A stretch of DNA of 64,000 nt from positions 124,001 through 188,000 of the forward strand of contig QRDG01000944.1 in assembly GCA_012064385.1 (NCBI GenBank), given 5' to 3'. The DNA comes from Puccinellia tenuiflora (taxonomy: Eukaryota > Streptophyta > Magnoliopsida > Poales > Poaceae). The notes beneath the pieces are model-generated. The model was not told the DNA's origin. It searched no databases and was given only the letters and a program-made list of their open reading frames with translations. The position numbers were made by a program, and so were the translations under genes. Positions 1 to 12,458 of the stretch are shown here, one piece after another (the first letter of the stretch is position 1; the number at the start of each line of letters is the position of its first letter).

Positions 1-224
1 AAAGAACTTTGTTGGGCTATGTGACATACATTGCTGGTAATGTGTAGACTTTTATTAGGCAAGAACCGTAGAATAACTGTATATCTTCATATATTAAAAT
101 CATATTTACAGCAAAAAATATTCACAACAGGTAATGTGTAGACTGCCTAATAGACTTCTCTACTCTTGCAAGTGCAACCATTTAGATTAGCTTTGTTCAT
201 GCCTGGAAGAAAGCATTTTCTCAA

Positions 225-345
225 CTTGGATTTTACTGGACATTATAGCAAATACTATAGTATTTTCTCACCTTGGATTTTACTGGACATTATAGCAAAT
301 ACTATAGTATTTTCTCACCTTGGACTCTACTGGATATTCTATAGT
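225..345. repeat. 47-bp tandem repeat
   Basis: The phrase 'cttggattttactgga' begins at 225 and 272, and a variant begins at 319, so the period is 47 bp with about 2.5 copies. Two copies are almost identical and the third decays. It lies in non-coding DNA. The short open frame across it exists only because the repeat lacks stops in one frame. Confidence 0.8.
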
Positions 346-412
346 CTGCATGGATTTTGATGGTGCTTCTCGACAATAATGTGTATGCTTTCAAGAGGTG
401 TGTTTTATTTAG

Positions 413-811
413 CTATTCGGTAAATTTCTTCGCCGGTTACTATATATGTGCATTTCCAAAATGAAGGTAAAGCCTCTTGACCTCAGAATCCTTAAAACTG
501 CATGCTGCTGCAGGTTGTGAAGCAGTCCTTTGTGTTGCTTTCCTTCACCAGCACCCGTTCGAAGGATGTGGTAGGTGTCTCTTCGCTTGGGGCATCGATG
601 AAGCTGGAGCCAAGACCATGCTGTTTGCTTTGTGGGTCTTTTCTGTATCGTTGTACTCCTTAATGTATTGTCGGAGATATTTATGAAATACCTATAGTTG
701 TTTCCTTTCAAAAGAAAATTTCTTTGCCAGTTACAATATTTGTGTATTTCCAAAATGAAGGTAAAGCATGTTGGCCTCATCATTCTTAAAACTGCAAAAC
801 TGCACGCTACC
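413..811. repeat. Direct duplication, spacing about 297 bp
   Basis: A segment of about 100 bp at 413-513 ('gtgcatttccaaaatgaagg') recurs diverged at 710-811 ('gtgtatttccaaaatgaagg', then 'attcttaaaactgca'). Several substitutions separate the copies, so the duplication is old. No protein or RNA gene is recognised in either copy. Confidence 0.65.
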
Positions 812-1008
812 AAAGTTGGAGCTACTATGTGGGAACAAGCGAGAGGCCTGAACGGGTTTGACCAAAGTTTGAAGTGAATTAATCCGAAAGTTATACCTGT
901 TAAATTTTAAATGGTATAAAAAAATACGGGAGTGAAATCAAAGATGTTTGAGAGATACAAATTATATTAATTCTTAGATTGTGAACATCTTATCGATTTA
1001 TTTTAGAT

Positions 1009-1036
1009 CCGTTGCAACGCACGGGCATTTTCCTAG
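1009..1036 (+). mobile_element. Helitron-like 3' terminus
   Basis: A short hairpin (ccgt...acgg around 'tgcaacgc', 1009-1024) is followed about 8 bases later by CTAG (1033-1036) and then T. This is how grass Helitron 3' ends look: a small GC-rich hairpin, then CTRR, inserted before T. The other end, which should begin TC after an A, was not located, so the extent is unknown. It closely resembles the end of the complete Helitron at 37,025-37,472. Confidence 0.5.
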
Positions 1037-2589
1037 TTGACTGTAAAAAAAATACACTACTACTCCAAGTCCGATGTCATCACAATACATCATTGAATAT
1101 GCATAACAACCATTCTTTGTCCTTTGATTTTCTCTCCTTCATGATGCGCTCGACTTTCTCGGCAAAGTAACGCTTTTGATTCAGGTTGCTGTGTCGGTGG
1201 CATGATCTTTTGCTTCTCGACCATTTTCTTTAGTTCTGTATCATCGTCTATCTTTTTAACATTTTGGCATTGTACGTCAACATAGGTGGACCGCCTTTAT
1301 TTGTTCTTTGTGCATCAACTCTTTGCGAGTCGAGAACGATGAGACCTCCTTGATGTACTCAACAAGTGAATCTTAGAAGGAGGAATGTTATGCTGCCTTC
1401 TTGGCCGACCATTCTTTGTCCTAATTGGCCGTTCTGAGCCCGCCCCGACATCAGATCTTGTGATCTAGGTCGGCGCCCTCACGTTTGCATGTTGCCTCAA
1501 TTCGCTTCAAAGAGTGTCTAATTATTTTCCACTTTTGACAATCTTAAAGAATGGACCAACAATGCATCAAATTCAAGGTATTGTTATCGCATGTTTGTAC
1601 ATCATTATACTATCTTGCAACTAGATAAGGCATATGTCAAATAGATAGGAAATTAACGAGCGTGCCAAATATATAGGAGTTTTTTTATTGGCATGTTGCT
1701 TGGTCGTAGGAGGACATGCCACTCTTATTTCTTTGCCTCGATTTGATCATGGCACCCATGGAACTTGTTGCAAGTCTATTAGATGACGGTCCATCGGTGT
1801 GGCCTAGCACTCTCGTTGTGTTCCATTACTATTTTATTTTGTGTTGGATATGACTTCCTTTCACTAAAATCTCTGTAGATCATGCTCCAATATAATCCAC
1901 GAGTTTGTTGTGCGTCGATAATGGGGTCTTGGCTTATCGCCATCCAAGTCTCACACGACATGACATCCTCCCTGTCCTTCCATGACTTTCCTCTTGGCGC
2001 TCTCGGCCTCCTGACTTTCTTGTCGGTTTCAACATCATGGACCTCTTGTGTATCTTCGACGGCCTCGATATTCTGGGTTCCATGATCCTGGTCGGTGTTG
2101 GAAAAGACACCGCCACCATGCAGGATAATCGAATAGAGGGCGTCAGTGTCTACGCAAACATAGACACATGGCCAACATCAGTCCATGCAAAAAAAAATAT
2201 GTAGTCATGGTCATTCAATGCAGACATTCACATTGTCGACGTCATTCAACGTGCATATCCATGTTCCCGGCCAAAAAATATGAAGAAGCGTCAAGGCTAG
2301 CTGTTTCAACGATTATGTTTTCGATGACGCCATCACCGAAGAGCTTCTGGGGACCCGTGGCGGCCCCATTGTGCGAAAATTCCCCAGGCCGATGTAGCAC
2401 CGGCGAGTCATTGTAGGCAGCCTCCTTGTTGAGTTTGATGCCTCCTCAGGCGCCTTGGTTGATGGGCGCAATCGTTGAGAAGGCCGAGTTGGGGTTGATT
2501 ACGGTGTCATTTTTGCCCACCTCAAGGGAATAGGAGATGTGTCTGCGTACGTGTCGATGCAACGAGACCTGTCGATGTATCGGTATTGT
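1037..2589. other. Intergenic DNA, nothing recognised
   Basis: All frames are short and interrupted. I see no recognisable domain, tRNA-like fold or terminal repeats. The base composition and the neighbouring LTR-like relic suggest degraded retroelement DNA, but this is not demonstrated. Confidence 0.4.
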
Positions 2590-3480
2590 AGACTCTATAG
2601 GAGGAGTTGCACGCCGATGGTAGAATGTGGGGTACAGACGGGAGTAGTGACGAGATTACACATAGGTTTACCCACTTTCAGGTTACACGGTGGTGTGGCG
2701 GAACCCTAAGTGTTGTCATAATTTACTATGCGTGATATGAGCTACATATTACAAGGATCTGATGTGTGTTAGCTCCAAGGCTCCCGTATACCGGCTTTAT
2801 ATAGGAAGGTTCGACCGACTAAGATAACAAGTCCTAGTCTAATACGGATGATGCTACGACTTGTACTCCAAGGCGGCTTGTTCCTGGGCCTCCGTATTGG
2901 ATCCTTCTTAGCTGGCTAGGACTTCACCTTGCGCTTTCAGATTACTGAGCCAGGCCTTCTAGCATTATCACCCGTGGACCACCCTGGTATGATGGATGAT
3001 TTCCACGTCGAGGGTATATCCATTTGGTATGTCCCCAACAAGACCAGTGAAATAGTTCGGGGAAGACGGTGAGGAGCTACCTAAAGGGTCAGCGGTGGTA
3101 CTCCATTGGTCCGTGCCGGCCAGCTCGTTCAAAGGAGACGTTAGGCGGATCATGCATCTCTCTTTCCCTCTGGCGTATGCGTCTACCAACTCGTTCGATG
3201 ATCAACACATTTCCGTTAGCCTCCCGTAGAGCATTTGCTCCTGCGTTAGCTCCTCTTTCGGCTCTGGTTTCATTGGCTTCATCTCTGACGTCTTCTTGTG
3301 AGGGGGCGTCAGTCTTCTTGTGAGGGGGCGTCAGAGAGGGCCAAAATGCATTTCTGAATGGTCCCCCAAGTGAGTTGGTATACATTGCGTAACATCCGGG
3401 TTTTGAGGACCCTAATTTCCCAAGCACTCCATAAGATGATGTATGGCCTCATGTAAGCTTCACGCACTTGGTATGACCAT
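2590..3480 (-). mobile_element. Probable decayed LTR fragment (reverse strand)
   Basis: Read on the minus strand, this stretch has a TATA-type box ('tatataaag', complement at about 2795-2803) with LTR-like transcribed sequence after it and no coding domain. The text resembles Triticeae LTR promoters, but I could not find matching LTR ends, a primer binding site or a second LTR. A solo or truncated LTR is the best guess. Frames over 100 codons in it show no domain. Confidence 0.3.
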
Positions 3481-4828
3481 CTTAAATATTTTTCTAGTCG
3501 GTGGAGGGTTTGAAAGTGGACAAATCAATCCCACTTTGTTACTAAGAGAGTTGGTGATGAATTGTTCGTATGCCAACTAAATGTAAATCAACAATAGGTT
3601 GGGAGCTGGTAGCATTGAGATTAAACACCATGTAATATTTTAGCTCTTTTTTCATTTTATTTTGCTTTTTATGTTAGAACATGATGGCATGACATGTTTC
3701 CCATTTGCTATGGTGATCAGCTATGGCACTGTACTCGCACAATGAAAACAAGGCACTTTGGTTGATTCATTGCTGGTATTGTTGAACAAGGACCCGAATA
3801 GATGGGTGTTATAGCCGCACTAAAGATCAATGGTGGCGCATAAAAAACAAAAGAACAATGATACAAGCTCGCCAATGGATGATGACGGTGGCGATTTGCA
3901 AGCATGCCATCGTCGACAAAGAAAGTGCAACGGCCAAGGGAGAGGAAGTATGAAAAAGCAAAAAAAATGTGAGAACCGATGGGAGCACACTGAGAGAAAC
4001 ATGGCTTAAGATTATGTCAAAGTAAATAACACACGAGTGAGAATAGAGAAGAAAAGAAAGCAGAAAAGAGTGGGAAGAGGGATGAAACGAGAGAAGAAAA
4101 AAAAAGATACAAAGCATTCATGATTGTGCAATTTGAGAAGGTGGTCACTAAGAAGGAGAGGGTGTCGATTGATGGACGAGAACGCCTACTAGAGCTAAAC
4201 ATGTTTTCTCTCACCAAGCTCAGTGACAATTCGAAGGTGATGTTCGCCGATATAAGCACCATGAGTGAGAAGCAATGCGTGTGCATGCCGCTGCCGTGTG
4301 GAGGTTCGCTCGACCAAAGTCGGAGCTCAACTTCCCGGACGTGCTGAGTCGGCAAGAGGCGGAGTGGCTCTCTCCGAAAGTGCGGGTTGCGACCGTCGTA
4401 GAGGAGAGGCAGAACCGCCACGCCATGCAGCCGCTCGTCGTCTGTGAGGCCGATGAGTTGGCCATGGCGAAGCTTCGAAAGGACCATCCGGAGTAAGTGC
4501 ACACAAAGTTGGAGTTTTATTGAAAAAGGGATGCGGATGCGGCAAAGAAGAAGACCGACAAGGCCTCCCCCTCAACGGGTGTTCAAGGTGAAGTCCTATA
4601 GCTCCTTGTTCGACATGTCTAGCGATGCCGTAGTGTGGCTAGTAGAAATGTAGTATAGTATGGCTTGTAGAAGTGTAGTATGTACAATATGTATGTTCTA
4701 GTTTAAATATGTAATTCGCAAACTCAAAATATGGAATCGAACTAGTTTGATGTTCTATTCTACATCATCCATTGCATAATTTATGTCCTATTTTACATCA
4801 TTTGTTGGAGCAAAACAAATTTTGGTAC
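3481..4828. other. Intergenic; short degraded coding-like fragment near 4.1-4.5 kb
   Basis: A Lys/Glu-rich frame at 4120-4347 (+) and a following frame ending near 4496 look like pieces of one decayed protein, possibly an accessory transposon protein, but I recognise no family. The remainder is AT-rich and holds no start-to-stop gene. The purine-rich strand at 3940-4110 makes spurious Ser/Phe-rich frames on the opposite strand. Confidence 0.3.
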
Positions 4829-4872
4829 TCCCTCCGATCGTATTTAAGTGTCGCAAACTGTACTATCAATTT
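4829..4872. mobile_element. Stowaway-type MITE end (incomplete)
   Basis: 'ctccctccgatcgtatttaagtg' preceded by TA is the typical start of Triticeae Stowaway (Tc1/mariner) MITEs. The matching inverted end 'ggagggag' plus TA was not found nearby, so this appears to be a truncated copy. Confidence 0.45.
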
Positions 4873-4999
4873 GTACATGATCGGCTTGTTTCTACGAGTA
4901 GTATGTAAAACCAAAAATTGGTGTCCTGTTTTATGTCATCTTCAAATCTTCAAAGATGTTATAACGTCTTCTCGATCGAGGGCATCCCATCAATTTTTA

Positions 5000-7245
5000 T
5001 TTATGAATAAGGAATGATGAGATTTTCCGCCAACTATCCCGTCGAGTTACTCAAAGTTGTCCATAACCGGGGACACGGCTAAGATCTTAGTGTGACTCTC
5101 GAGAGTTTGTGCACTTTTCCCACAAGACTCAACTAACCGAAACTTCCTAATCACTCACTTAGTGAGAAGGAAAGGAGAGAGTCGAGACGAGATCTTTCAG
5201 AAGAGCTTTCCCATACCGATGACCGAAGAATACCCACCTACAACCCCCTACATCTGCTTGTTCGATCGGTCAAGTCCACTCAACATACTTAATCAAGACA
5301 GAGCCCATAATGACTAGTGGTTGCACTGGAATAATCTAACACATGGAGTGACATTAAATCTCTTTGTTCCTGGGTGGCCAACCGCAAGTGAGTCAATCTC
5401 GGGTGAAAAACACCATGGAAATGGCCCCGAGTAGGCACTATACTAGACACCACCAAAACCAACCAATCCACCCATGTGATTCATTAATTTAGTATAATTT
5501 TTCACTCAACTCGCTTCATAAAAAACATTCATTTTTGCAGCCAGCATTTCCACTAAATTAACCATAGGTCGCTACCAACAAGTCATATGGCTAGCCTACA
5601 GATTTGCATAACTTACAAATAAAGTAGCAACCTATCATGCATACTACTGAAATAGTCTACAATGCAGTTATAATAAAATACTAGGTACTTCATAAATTTG
5701 TGTATGCACTTGCCTTGATTATCGTTCGTGTTGTTGCAGTACTCCCAACACTCTTGACACTCTTCACAATCTAAACAAACAATTTACATATAAATCAATA
5801 CACAAACAATTATGGCACTACAATAAAATAAGTATGCATGAAGAAATGCAAGCTAACACAAGGCAAGATTATCAATAATGAAAAATAATTACTTTCTGTT
5901 ATCTAGCAGATGCATGTGCTCATGATCAACATTTTAAAGGTATTTAACCATTTAGAAAATACAACATAAGGTCATAATGCCTTATTTTACGTTTTTGTAA
6001 AAACATTTAAAATGCATGATGCAAACATGCAGTTTGAACACCCCACTGTATTCTTCACATTTTCCCAAGCATTTTGATATAAAGTTTGTAATTTTTGGAT
6101 AAATAGAACTCAAGATATGCATTTTACAAGTTTGAACTAAAATTTGGAATTTTATTCATTTTCCTAGAATTACAAATCGGCTGACTAGGCTGCTGACTGG
6201 CGCTGACCGGGCAGCTGACTGGGCAGCCACGCGGCGCAACGCGATTGGCCGGTACCGGTTCAGTACTACGTTATATCGCGGCCGTCGGATCTGGATCGGA
6301 CGGATGGGGACAAATCCATCTGCGCCGGCGGTGCTAGGTCACCGGAGACGACGGCGACACATCGGCATGGCGTGTTCCCGGCATTCTATGGTGGCCGGGG
6401 ACGAACGCGTCCTACCTCGATGACTGGGGCGGCGAGGCGAGGTCGATGGCGAGGCGGCGATCTCCGGCATGTCCTCCTCCTCCCGGAATAGCTCGTCGGA
6501 GAAGCGGTCGAGGGCGGACCGAGGCGGTCGTGGCCGGGCTCGAGGATCTGGTGACCATAAAAATCATCGAGAGTGTCAAAGCGGTGCGCAAGGAGAATAG
6601 AAAGGAGGTGGAGGTGAAAAGGGAGAGCGGGGATCGTCGGAGTTGGCCAAATCTCGGGTTTTAGCGACGGCGGACGGCGGCGATGCGAGCTCCAAAACCA
6701 GCAGCTTGGCAGTGGGCCTGCTAGGGTTTCGGGGTGGGGTGAGAGAGGAGCTCAAGGGCTTAAGTATGCGGGGGCGCGCGCATTGATCAATGCGAGAAAC
6801 GCTCGGAATTGATCACCGGCGGTTTCCTTCCGTGCGAGCTCGATTTGGGGCAGGAGACAGGTCAGCGTGAAGTCACGCTGACAGGCGGGGTCTAGCGGTC
6901 AGCGAGAGAGAGAAGAGAGAGGCGCGGGCGAGCTGGGCTGCGCACGCGGTTGGGGAGTTGGGCCGGGTTGGGCCGGCTTGGCTGGTTCGGGCGGGGCGGC
7001 CTCCTTCTCTTTTTTTTTGTTCCTTTCTCTTTTCTATTTTTTGTTTTTCAAAAAACTGAACCAAACCGATTCAAAACCTTTCGAATTAATTTAAAATATT
7101 TGGTTTATGGACAAGGGTTGCTTAGCACCTTTTTTTGTCAAAATAAAGATAATTAAAACCAAATTGTTTATAAAAAATCCAAAACAAATATTTTGAAATG
7201 CAAGGAAACATGATGATGATTAATGTATGCATGCTTGTGCATTTT
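5000..7245. other. Repeat-like intergenic DNA upstream of the helicase gene
   Basis: No gene is supported. The 5.0-6.2 kb part is AT-rich with many stops. A GC-rich stretch at 6.2-7.0 kb ('tgactgggcagccacgcgg', 'gagagagag') reads like a transposon promoter or leader rather than an exon set. The open frame at 6446-6664 has no homology I recognise. Confidence 0.35.
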
Positions 7246-7611
7246 TGAAATTTTGGGATGCTGCGCAAGTTACTGGGTGGCCTCACATTTGCACAGCCCA
7301 AGATATTTCCACCGAGGCAGGCCGAGAGTCTGGCCCACCACGCGCGCGGCGAGTTGCGTGAAGCACTTGTGCTTGGACCCCGCAGTCGGCACTCGGCAGC
7401 CTCCATACGTCGGTCACGGAAACCTAGCCCGTCCCGTCTCCGCAGTCCGCACCTCCATCATCAAAAGCAAACCTACCGCCCTCTCACGCCTCCACCCGCC
7501 GCCTCGCCCCGACAGATCTACCCTACGAATCTATCCCTCAGCGCGGCCGCGGCGTCCTCCGTCTTCCTCCCGCACCCCGCGATCTCCGGCCAATCCCCCC
7601 CGTCCGGCGCC

Positions 7612-10600
7612 ATGAATCCCTACGCCGACAACCGCTACGCCGATCCGTCCTCCTACCGCGACAGGCGCAGGTACGTTACCCTTAAGCTAACCCTAGCTCG
7701 CGGCCGAGCTTCCGCCATCCGATCTGATCTGATACGAGCTTGCTCGGTTTATTCGTTCATGCAGCGACCTCGCAGCGGCTCCTGTAATCGCCCCGCAGGT
7801 CCCCGTGGCCACCGTGAACCCCTACGCTGCCCCGTACACGCCCATGGCCGCCGCACCTGCTGGCGGCAACTTCTCGCGCTTTGGCCAGGGCGGCGGTGGG
7901 GGCTACGGCGGCGGCGGCGGCTACGGTGGAGGCATGGGCTACGGCGGTGGGAGAGGCGGTGGTGGTGGCTTCCATGGCGGTGGGAGAGGAGGTAGCAACG
8001 GGAGGGACGGCCTGGACTCGATCTCTCTGCAGAAGCCAGATTTCCGGGGCCTTATACCGTTCGAGAAGAGCTTCTACGTGGAGTGCCCCGAGGTGCAGGC
8101 CATGTCGGAGACGGAGGTTGCACAGTACCGCCAGCTCCGGGATATCACTGTAGAGGGCCGGGAGGTGCCCAAGCCTATCCGCTACTTCCACGAAGCTAAC
8201 TTTCCAGGTTTGTGGCGTTATGTCGACGCATGTTCTAGTCTGGCTGCCTGCAGCATGCTTTGGATGAAGATGGCTGTGATTATAAGCTCTTACCCTCTGT
8301 TTGAACAGATTACTGCATGCAAGCGATAGCCAAGTCTGGATTTGTGGAGCCAACGCCTATTCAAGCTCAGGGTTGGCCGATGGCTTTGAAGGGTAGGGAC
8401 GTGATTGGCATCGCAGAAACAGGCTCTGGGAAAACACTATCTTACATACTGCCTGGTTTGGTCCACGTTGGTGCACAGCCTCGGCTAGGTTCGTTCCTGT
8501 TGTTGTACCGTCTATGTTGAACTGTTACTGAATGCGATTCATCCTATTGATTATTTATTCCAATGTATGTAGAACATGGTGATGGCCCAATTGTCTTGAT
8601 CCTTGCCCCGACAAGAGAACTTGCTGTTCAAATACAGTCAGAAGCTACAAAATTTGGATCATACTCGAGAACTAGAAGCACATGTATCTACGGTGGAGCA
8701 CCTAAGGGACCACAAATACGTGATCTTAGGAGAGGTATTTAGTACTTCTGTTCATTCCTTGTAGAGAATTATGTTGTCATAGCCAACTCATATGATCTGC
8801 AAATCCTAGGAGTTGAAATTGCCATTGCTACACCTGGACGTTTGATTGATATGTTGGAAGCTGGTCACACAAACCTACGGAGGGTTACATACCTTGTCCT
8901 GGATGAGGCAGACCGTATGCTAGATATGGGCTTTGAGCCTCAGATTCGGAAAATATTGGCACAGGTATGTTCTTTTAGAAACATGATAATGTATTATTGT
9001 TTCCATCTTTTCTTATCATAATGTATTATTGTTTCCATCTTTTCTTATCAAACATGATAGTGTATTATTGTTTCCATCTTTTTTTATGGTGCTCATGCTT
9101 TTGTTGTCAATAGATCCGTCCAGACAGGCAAACTTTGTACTGGAGTGCCACTTGGCCAAGGGAAGTTGAAACCTTGGCTAGACAATTTCTGCAAAACCCT
9201 TACAAGGTGCACATGACTTCTGCTATTACCATTATTGTTCATTCATTTTGTGGTTCTTTAATTACAATTTTTTGTTCGTCCTGCCATTAGTATTTTGCTT
9301 ATAATGCCATGCTATGCAGGTAATGATAGGAACAGCTGAACTTAAAGCTAACCATTCCATACAGCAAATTGTTGAAGTTATTTCAGATCACGAAAAGTAT
9401 CCCAGGTATGTACCCCTCACATTATATCGAATATACTGGTCACAATTCAATCTATTAATTATTACAAAACTGACATTATGTGAATTCATTTCTACTTTTT
9501 CATCACAGGCTAAGTAAGCTTTTATCCGATCTAATGGATGGGAGCCGAATCTTGATATTTTTTCAAACGAAAAAGGAATGTGATAAGGTCACTCGACAAC
9601 TTAGAATGGATGGATGGCCAGCATTATCTATACATGGTGATAAACAACAATCTGAAAGGGACTATGTTCTGGCTGAGTTTAAGAGTGGGAAGAGTCCTAT
9701 AATGGCTGCCACAGATGTAGCAGCACGTGGTCTTGGTATGGTGACTTGTTTGAATATTAGGATTAGTTTATAGTTCCAAGTGCTCAAGCATGACAAGTCG
9801 GAGGGCTGTTCAGCTGTTTTTGGTTGAGTGAACTGAACTTGTGGGTTGGTGGTGTATGCAAGGTGCTATCATGTCAGAGGTAGATCGTCTTTCCCTCAGT
9901 TTACCTCCCTTGAGCGTAAGCAATTGGCAGTGTTACCAGGGACCACCATCTCCTTTCTTGGTTGTTTACGATTTAGAGACCAGCAGGTTTCTCCCTTTTA
10001 TAAGGGAGATCCATAGTTTTGGATAAAGAGGGGACAAGTGGGTATCTGTTTTGATCCTGTCGACTGATTTTTAGATTTGTTTTGCATCCTCATTTATGCT
10101 TGAGCAACTATTATCCTTAATGGTTTGCTAACTTATTAACTTACCCTTCAATTATGTCTCATAATTGCTTTGTAGCCAGCCTTTTTTGGAAGCATGGCTA
10201 ACTAGTAATAGTTGTTCTCTTTGGTAAATATCATCCTTACATACCATGAACAAGTACCATGCTAACTAGTTAATATGCTGCCCTGTTTTCCATGGTTCAT
10301 CCTTGAGAAGTTATGATGCATGGCGCATCTTAATGACCTTATAATTTCCCTTACACTTAATTCTCATAGTCGCTTCTAATTTTACTATGCAACGTTCTTT
10401 TTGGAAGTTATGTTTTTTTGTTAATCATCTTTGAAACATGAAATATGGTTCCACTGAGTTCCCAAGGGTTGATCAGTATGCACATAAAATAAAATGCCTA
10501 GTTAAATAATTGTTGGTGTAAAACACTAGAATAGGTTCACACTTATACAAGTCGTACTTCAGCTTTAATGTTAGATAATTTTATTTAGTTCTATAGTTTA

Positions 10601-11562
10601 TGGATTTCCCTCTTTCCCTATCTTATTATGCCTCTATTTCGTAAGTGCCTTATATCGGTATCACTGCCAATTGGTCCAAAGATGGTTTGTAGTGTCACCA
10701 GTGAAATCCTCATACTGACCTCTGATGAAGCACCTTAAGCATTGCAGCCTGTGTTGGATGGGATTGGAATGAATGACAGATTTTGTTGTGCTTCACATGG
10801 ATATATTTTGACTCTCATAAGTTAAAGGGATAAATTCATGCTCTGGCATGTCAGGTGCACATTGACAGCACCAAAAAAGGTCTGAGAGTTTTAAGCACCA
10901 TCAATTCCACATCCAGCAGTGATTGATACCCAGTTCAGTTCTGCAGCCCCTTCGACGTGTGTTAGATGTAGAAGTTGAAAGTGCAGTAATGTGCAGTGTT
11001 CTTTGGATCTTGTCTAAGCCATGTGCTACCTTCTGTGGAGATCGACAATGTTGATGCCCCAGTGCGGTCCGCTGTGGTATTCAGGAATCAGGACAACACA
11101 TTTTATCTTGATTAAATACTGATCATGTTTTTGTTAATTTTGCAGACGTGAAGGACATAAAGTGTGTGATCAATTTTGATTTCCCAACCACTATCGAGGA
11201 TTATATTCACAGGATAGGTCGAACTGGCCGTGCTGGTGCCACTGGAATGGCGTTTACTTTCTTCACACACTCCAATGCAAAATATTCTAGGAATCTTGTC
11301 AAGATCTTGCGTGAAGCTGGCCAGGTTGTGAATCCAGCTCTAGAGTCTATGTCCAAGTCTGCCGGTTCTATGGGAGGAGGTATACACCTGTGTTTCACAA
11401 TAGAATATCTCTGAAGTGCTGTGTCGTGTGCTTATTTTGACTTCACCTTGTTAATCTGTGTTTGTTTTGTATTCAGGAGGCAATTTCCGGTCAAGGGGAC
11501 GAGGTGGGTTTGGTGGTAACCGTTCTGGATCAAATAACATCCCCGTAAGGAGAAGATATTGA
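7612..11562 (+). CDS. RH30: DEAD-box ATP-dependent RNA helicase, RH30/DBP2 (DDX5) type, 10 exons
   Basis: I join exons 7612-7670, 7765-8207, 8309-8488, 8573-8734, 8819-8964, 9114-9206, 9320-9405, 9509-9735, 11146-11379 and 11477-11562. All introns are GT-AG and the frame is continuous, giving 1,716 nt or 571 residues. Visible motifs are a Gly-rich RGG-type N-terminus (about 60-99), Q motif 'EPTPIQ' (about 180), Walker A AETGSGKT (203-210), PTREL (240-244), DEAD (310-313), SAT (341-343), ARGLD (462-466), HRIGRTGR (487-494) and an Arg/Gly-rich tail. The product should unwind RNA using ATP and act in mRNA or rRNA processing. The opening 'MNPYADNRYADPSSYRDRR' and the tail fit plant RH30 better than RH20. 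Intron 8 is unusually long (1.41 kb). The gene looks intact. The start is the first ATG of the only frame that joins exon 2. Confidence 0.93.
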
Positions 11563-11645
11563 TGCAAATGAAGAATGAGAATACCATTCTGATTTTGCAG
11601 ACGACAAACAATGAAGTTTTATCTGTATACTGATAGGTATTCTTT

Positions 11646-11668
11646 TTTGGGGGGGGGGGGGGGGGGAT
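11646..11668 (+). repeat. Poly-G tract in the presumed RH30 3' UTR
   Basis: About 20 consecutive G follow 'tctttttt', within about 110 bp downstream of the helicase stop codon. This is probably a slippage-prone homopolymer. Its exact length may be a sequencing estimate. Confidence 0.8.
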
Positions 11669-12408
11669 TTCTTTGAAATCCCCACTACTGCTAGGTCGAA
11701 CAAAAGTCTATTCTGTTTTGTGCCAGTGCTACGGAGCATGTCATGCAAACTACAAAACACTTGTGATCAACTAATCATATGTATTCAAGTTGAGTTTATC
11801 TTTGCAAAATGGGTGTGACAGATGGTAAATTTCCTTTTCGGACCAAAGCGACTATAGTGAATAAAGGAGCTTTATTCATTAGGATTACCGGATTACTCCT
11901 TTTTAAGGATGTATCACTTAAAACTGTGTGGGTATAGTTTGACCACTCTCTCGTTACTTATTCTCATGACATATACTGGCTACAATCGATCTGCCAGCAC
12001 AAGGTTCTTGCCAAAGCTCGTCACCACTACTTGAGTATCGGTTTCAGTTTCAACACGTTGAAGACCTCTTTCCATCCAACATTACGTTTGGCGCGAGCTT
12101 GCATTGGAAGTTGTTTCACTTTCCTGATTTAAGGTCCATCGTGGTGTCTAACGTCCATTTAGCAGATTTCGATACCACCTTCACTTCCACCATATCGGTT
12201 GCCCAGGAATTTAGACACAATAACGACACTTTGATTGTTGTTGCTTTCTTTAGCTCTTGCCCAGCTACACTCAAACAGGGTGTGAAAGATTGACTCCTCC
12301 TCAGCTCAGCATTTTTTACAATGACTGATTTGCTCCATGTGACTCTGAAACTCCTACTGAGCCAAATCAAGTATATTGTACATTTTCTTTTGAAGTTAGT
12401 ATATTGTA
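11669..12408. other. Intergenic DNA downstream of RH30
   Basis: It presumably includes the end of the helicase 3' UTR. Frames of 60-85 codons on both strands near 12.1-12.4 kb overlap each other and show no domain. No gene is supported. Confidence 0.4.
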
Positions 12409-12456
12409 CTCCCTCTGTCCCAAATCAAGTGTTGTTGTACTAAATCATGGAGGGAG
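12409..12456. mobile_element. Very short Stowaway MITE
   Basis: TA, then 'ctccctctgtcccaaatcaa' to 'catggagggag', then TA. The ends are inverted (ctccct/agggag) and flanked by the TA duplication of Tc1/mariner elements. At 48 bp it is essentially two terminal repeats with an internal deletion. Confidence 0.75.
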
Positions 12457-12458
12457 TA

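Noticed and set aside
7757..8353. 198-codon minus-strand frame over helicase exon 2
   Set aside because: It is a shadow of the Gly-rich RH30 exon; the plus strand has the conserved helicase motifs and splice sites.
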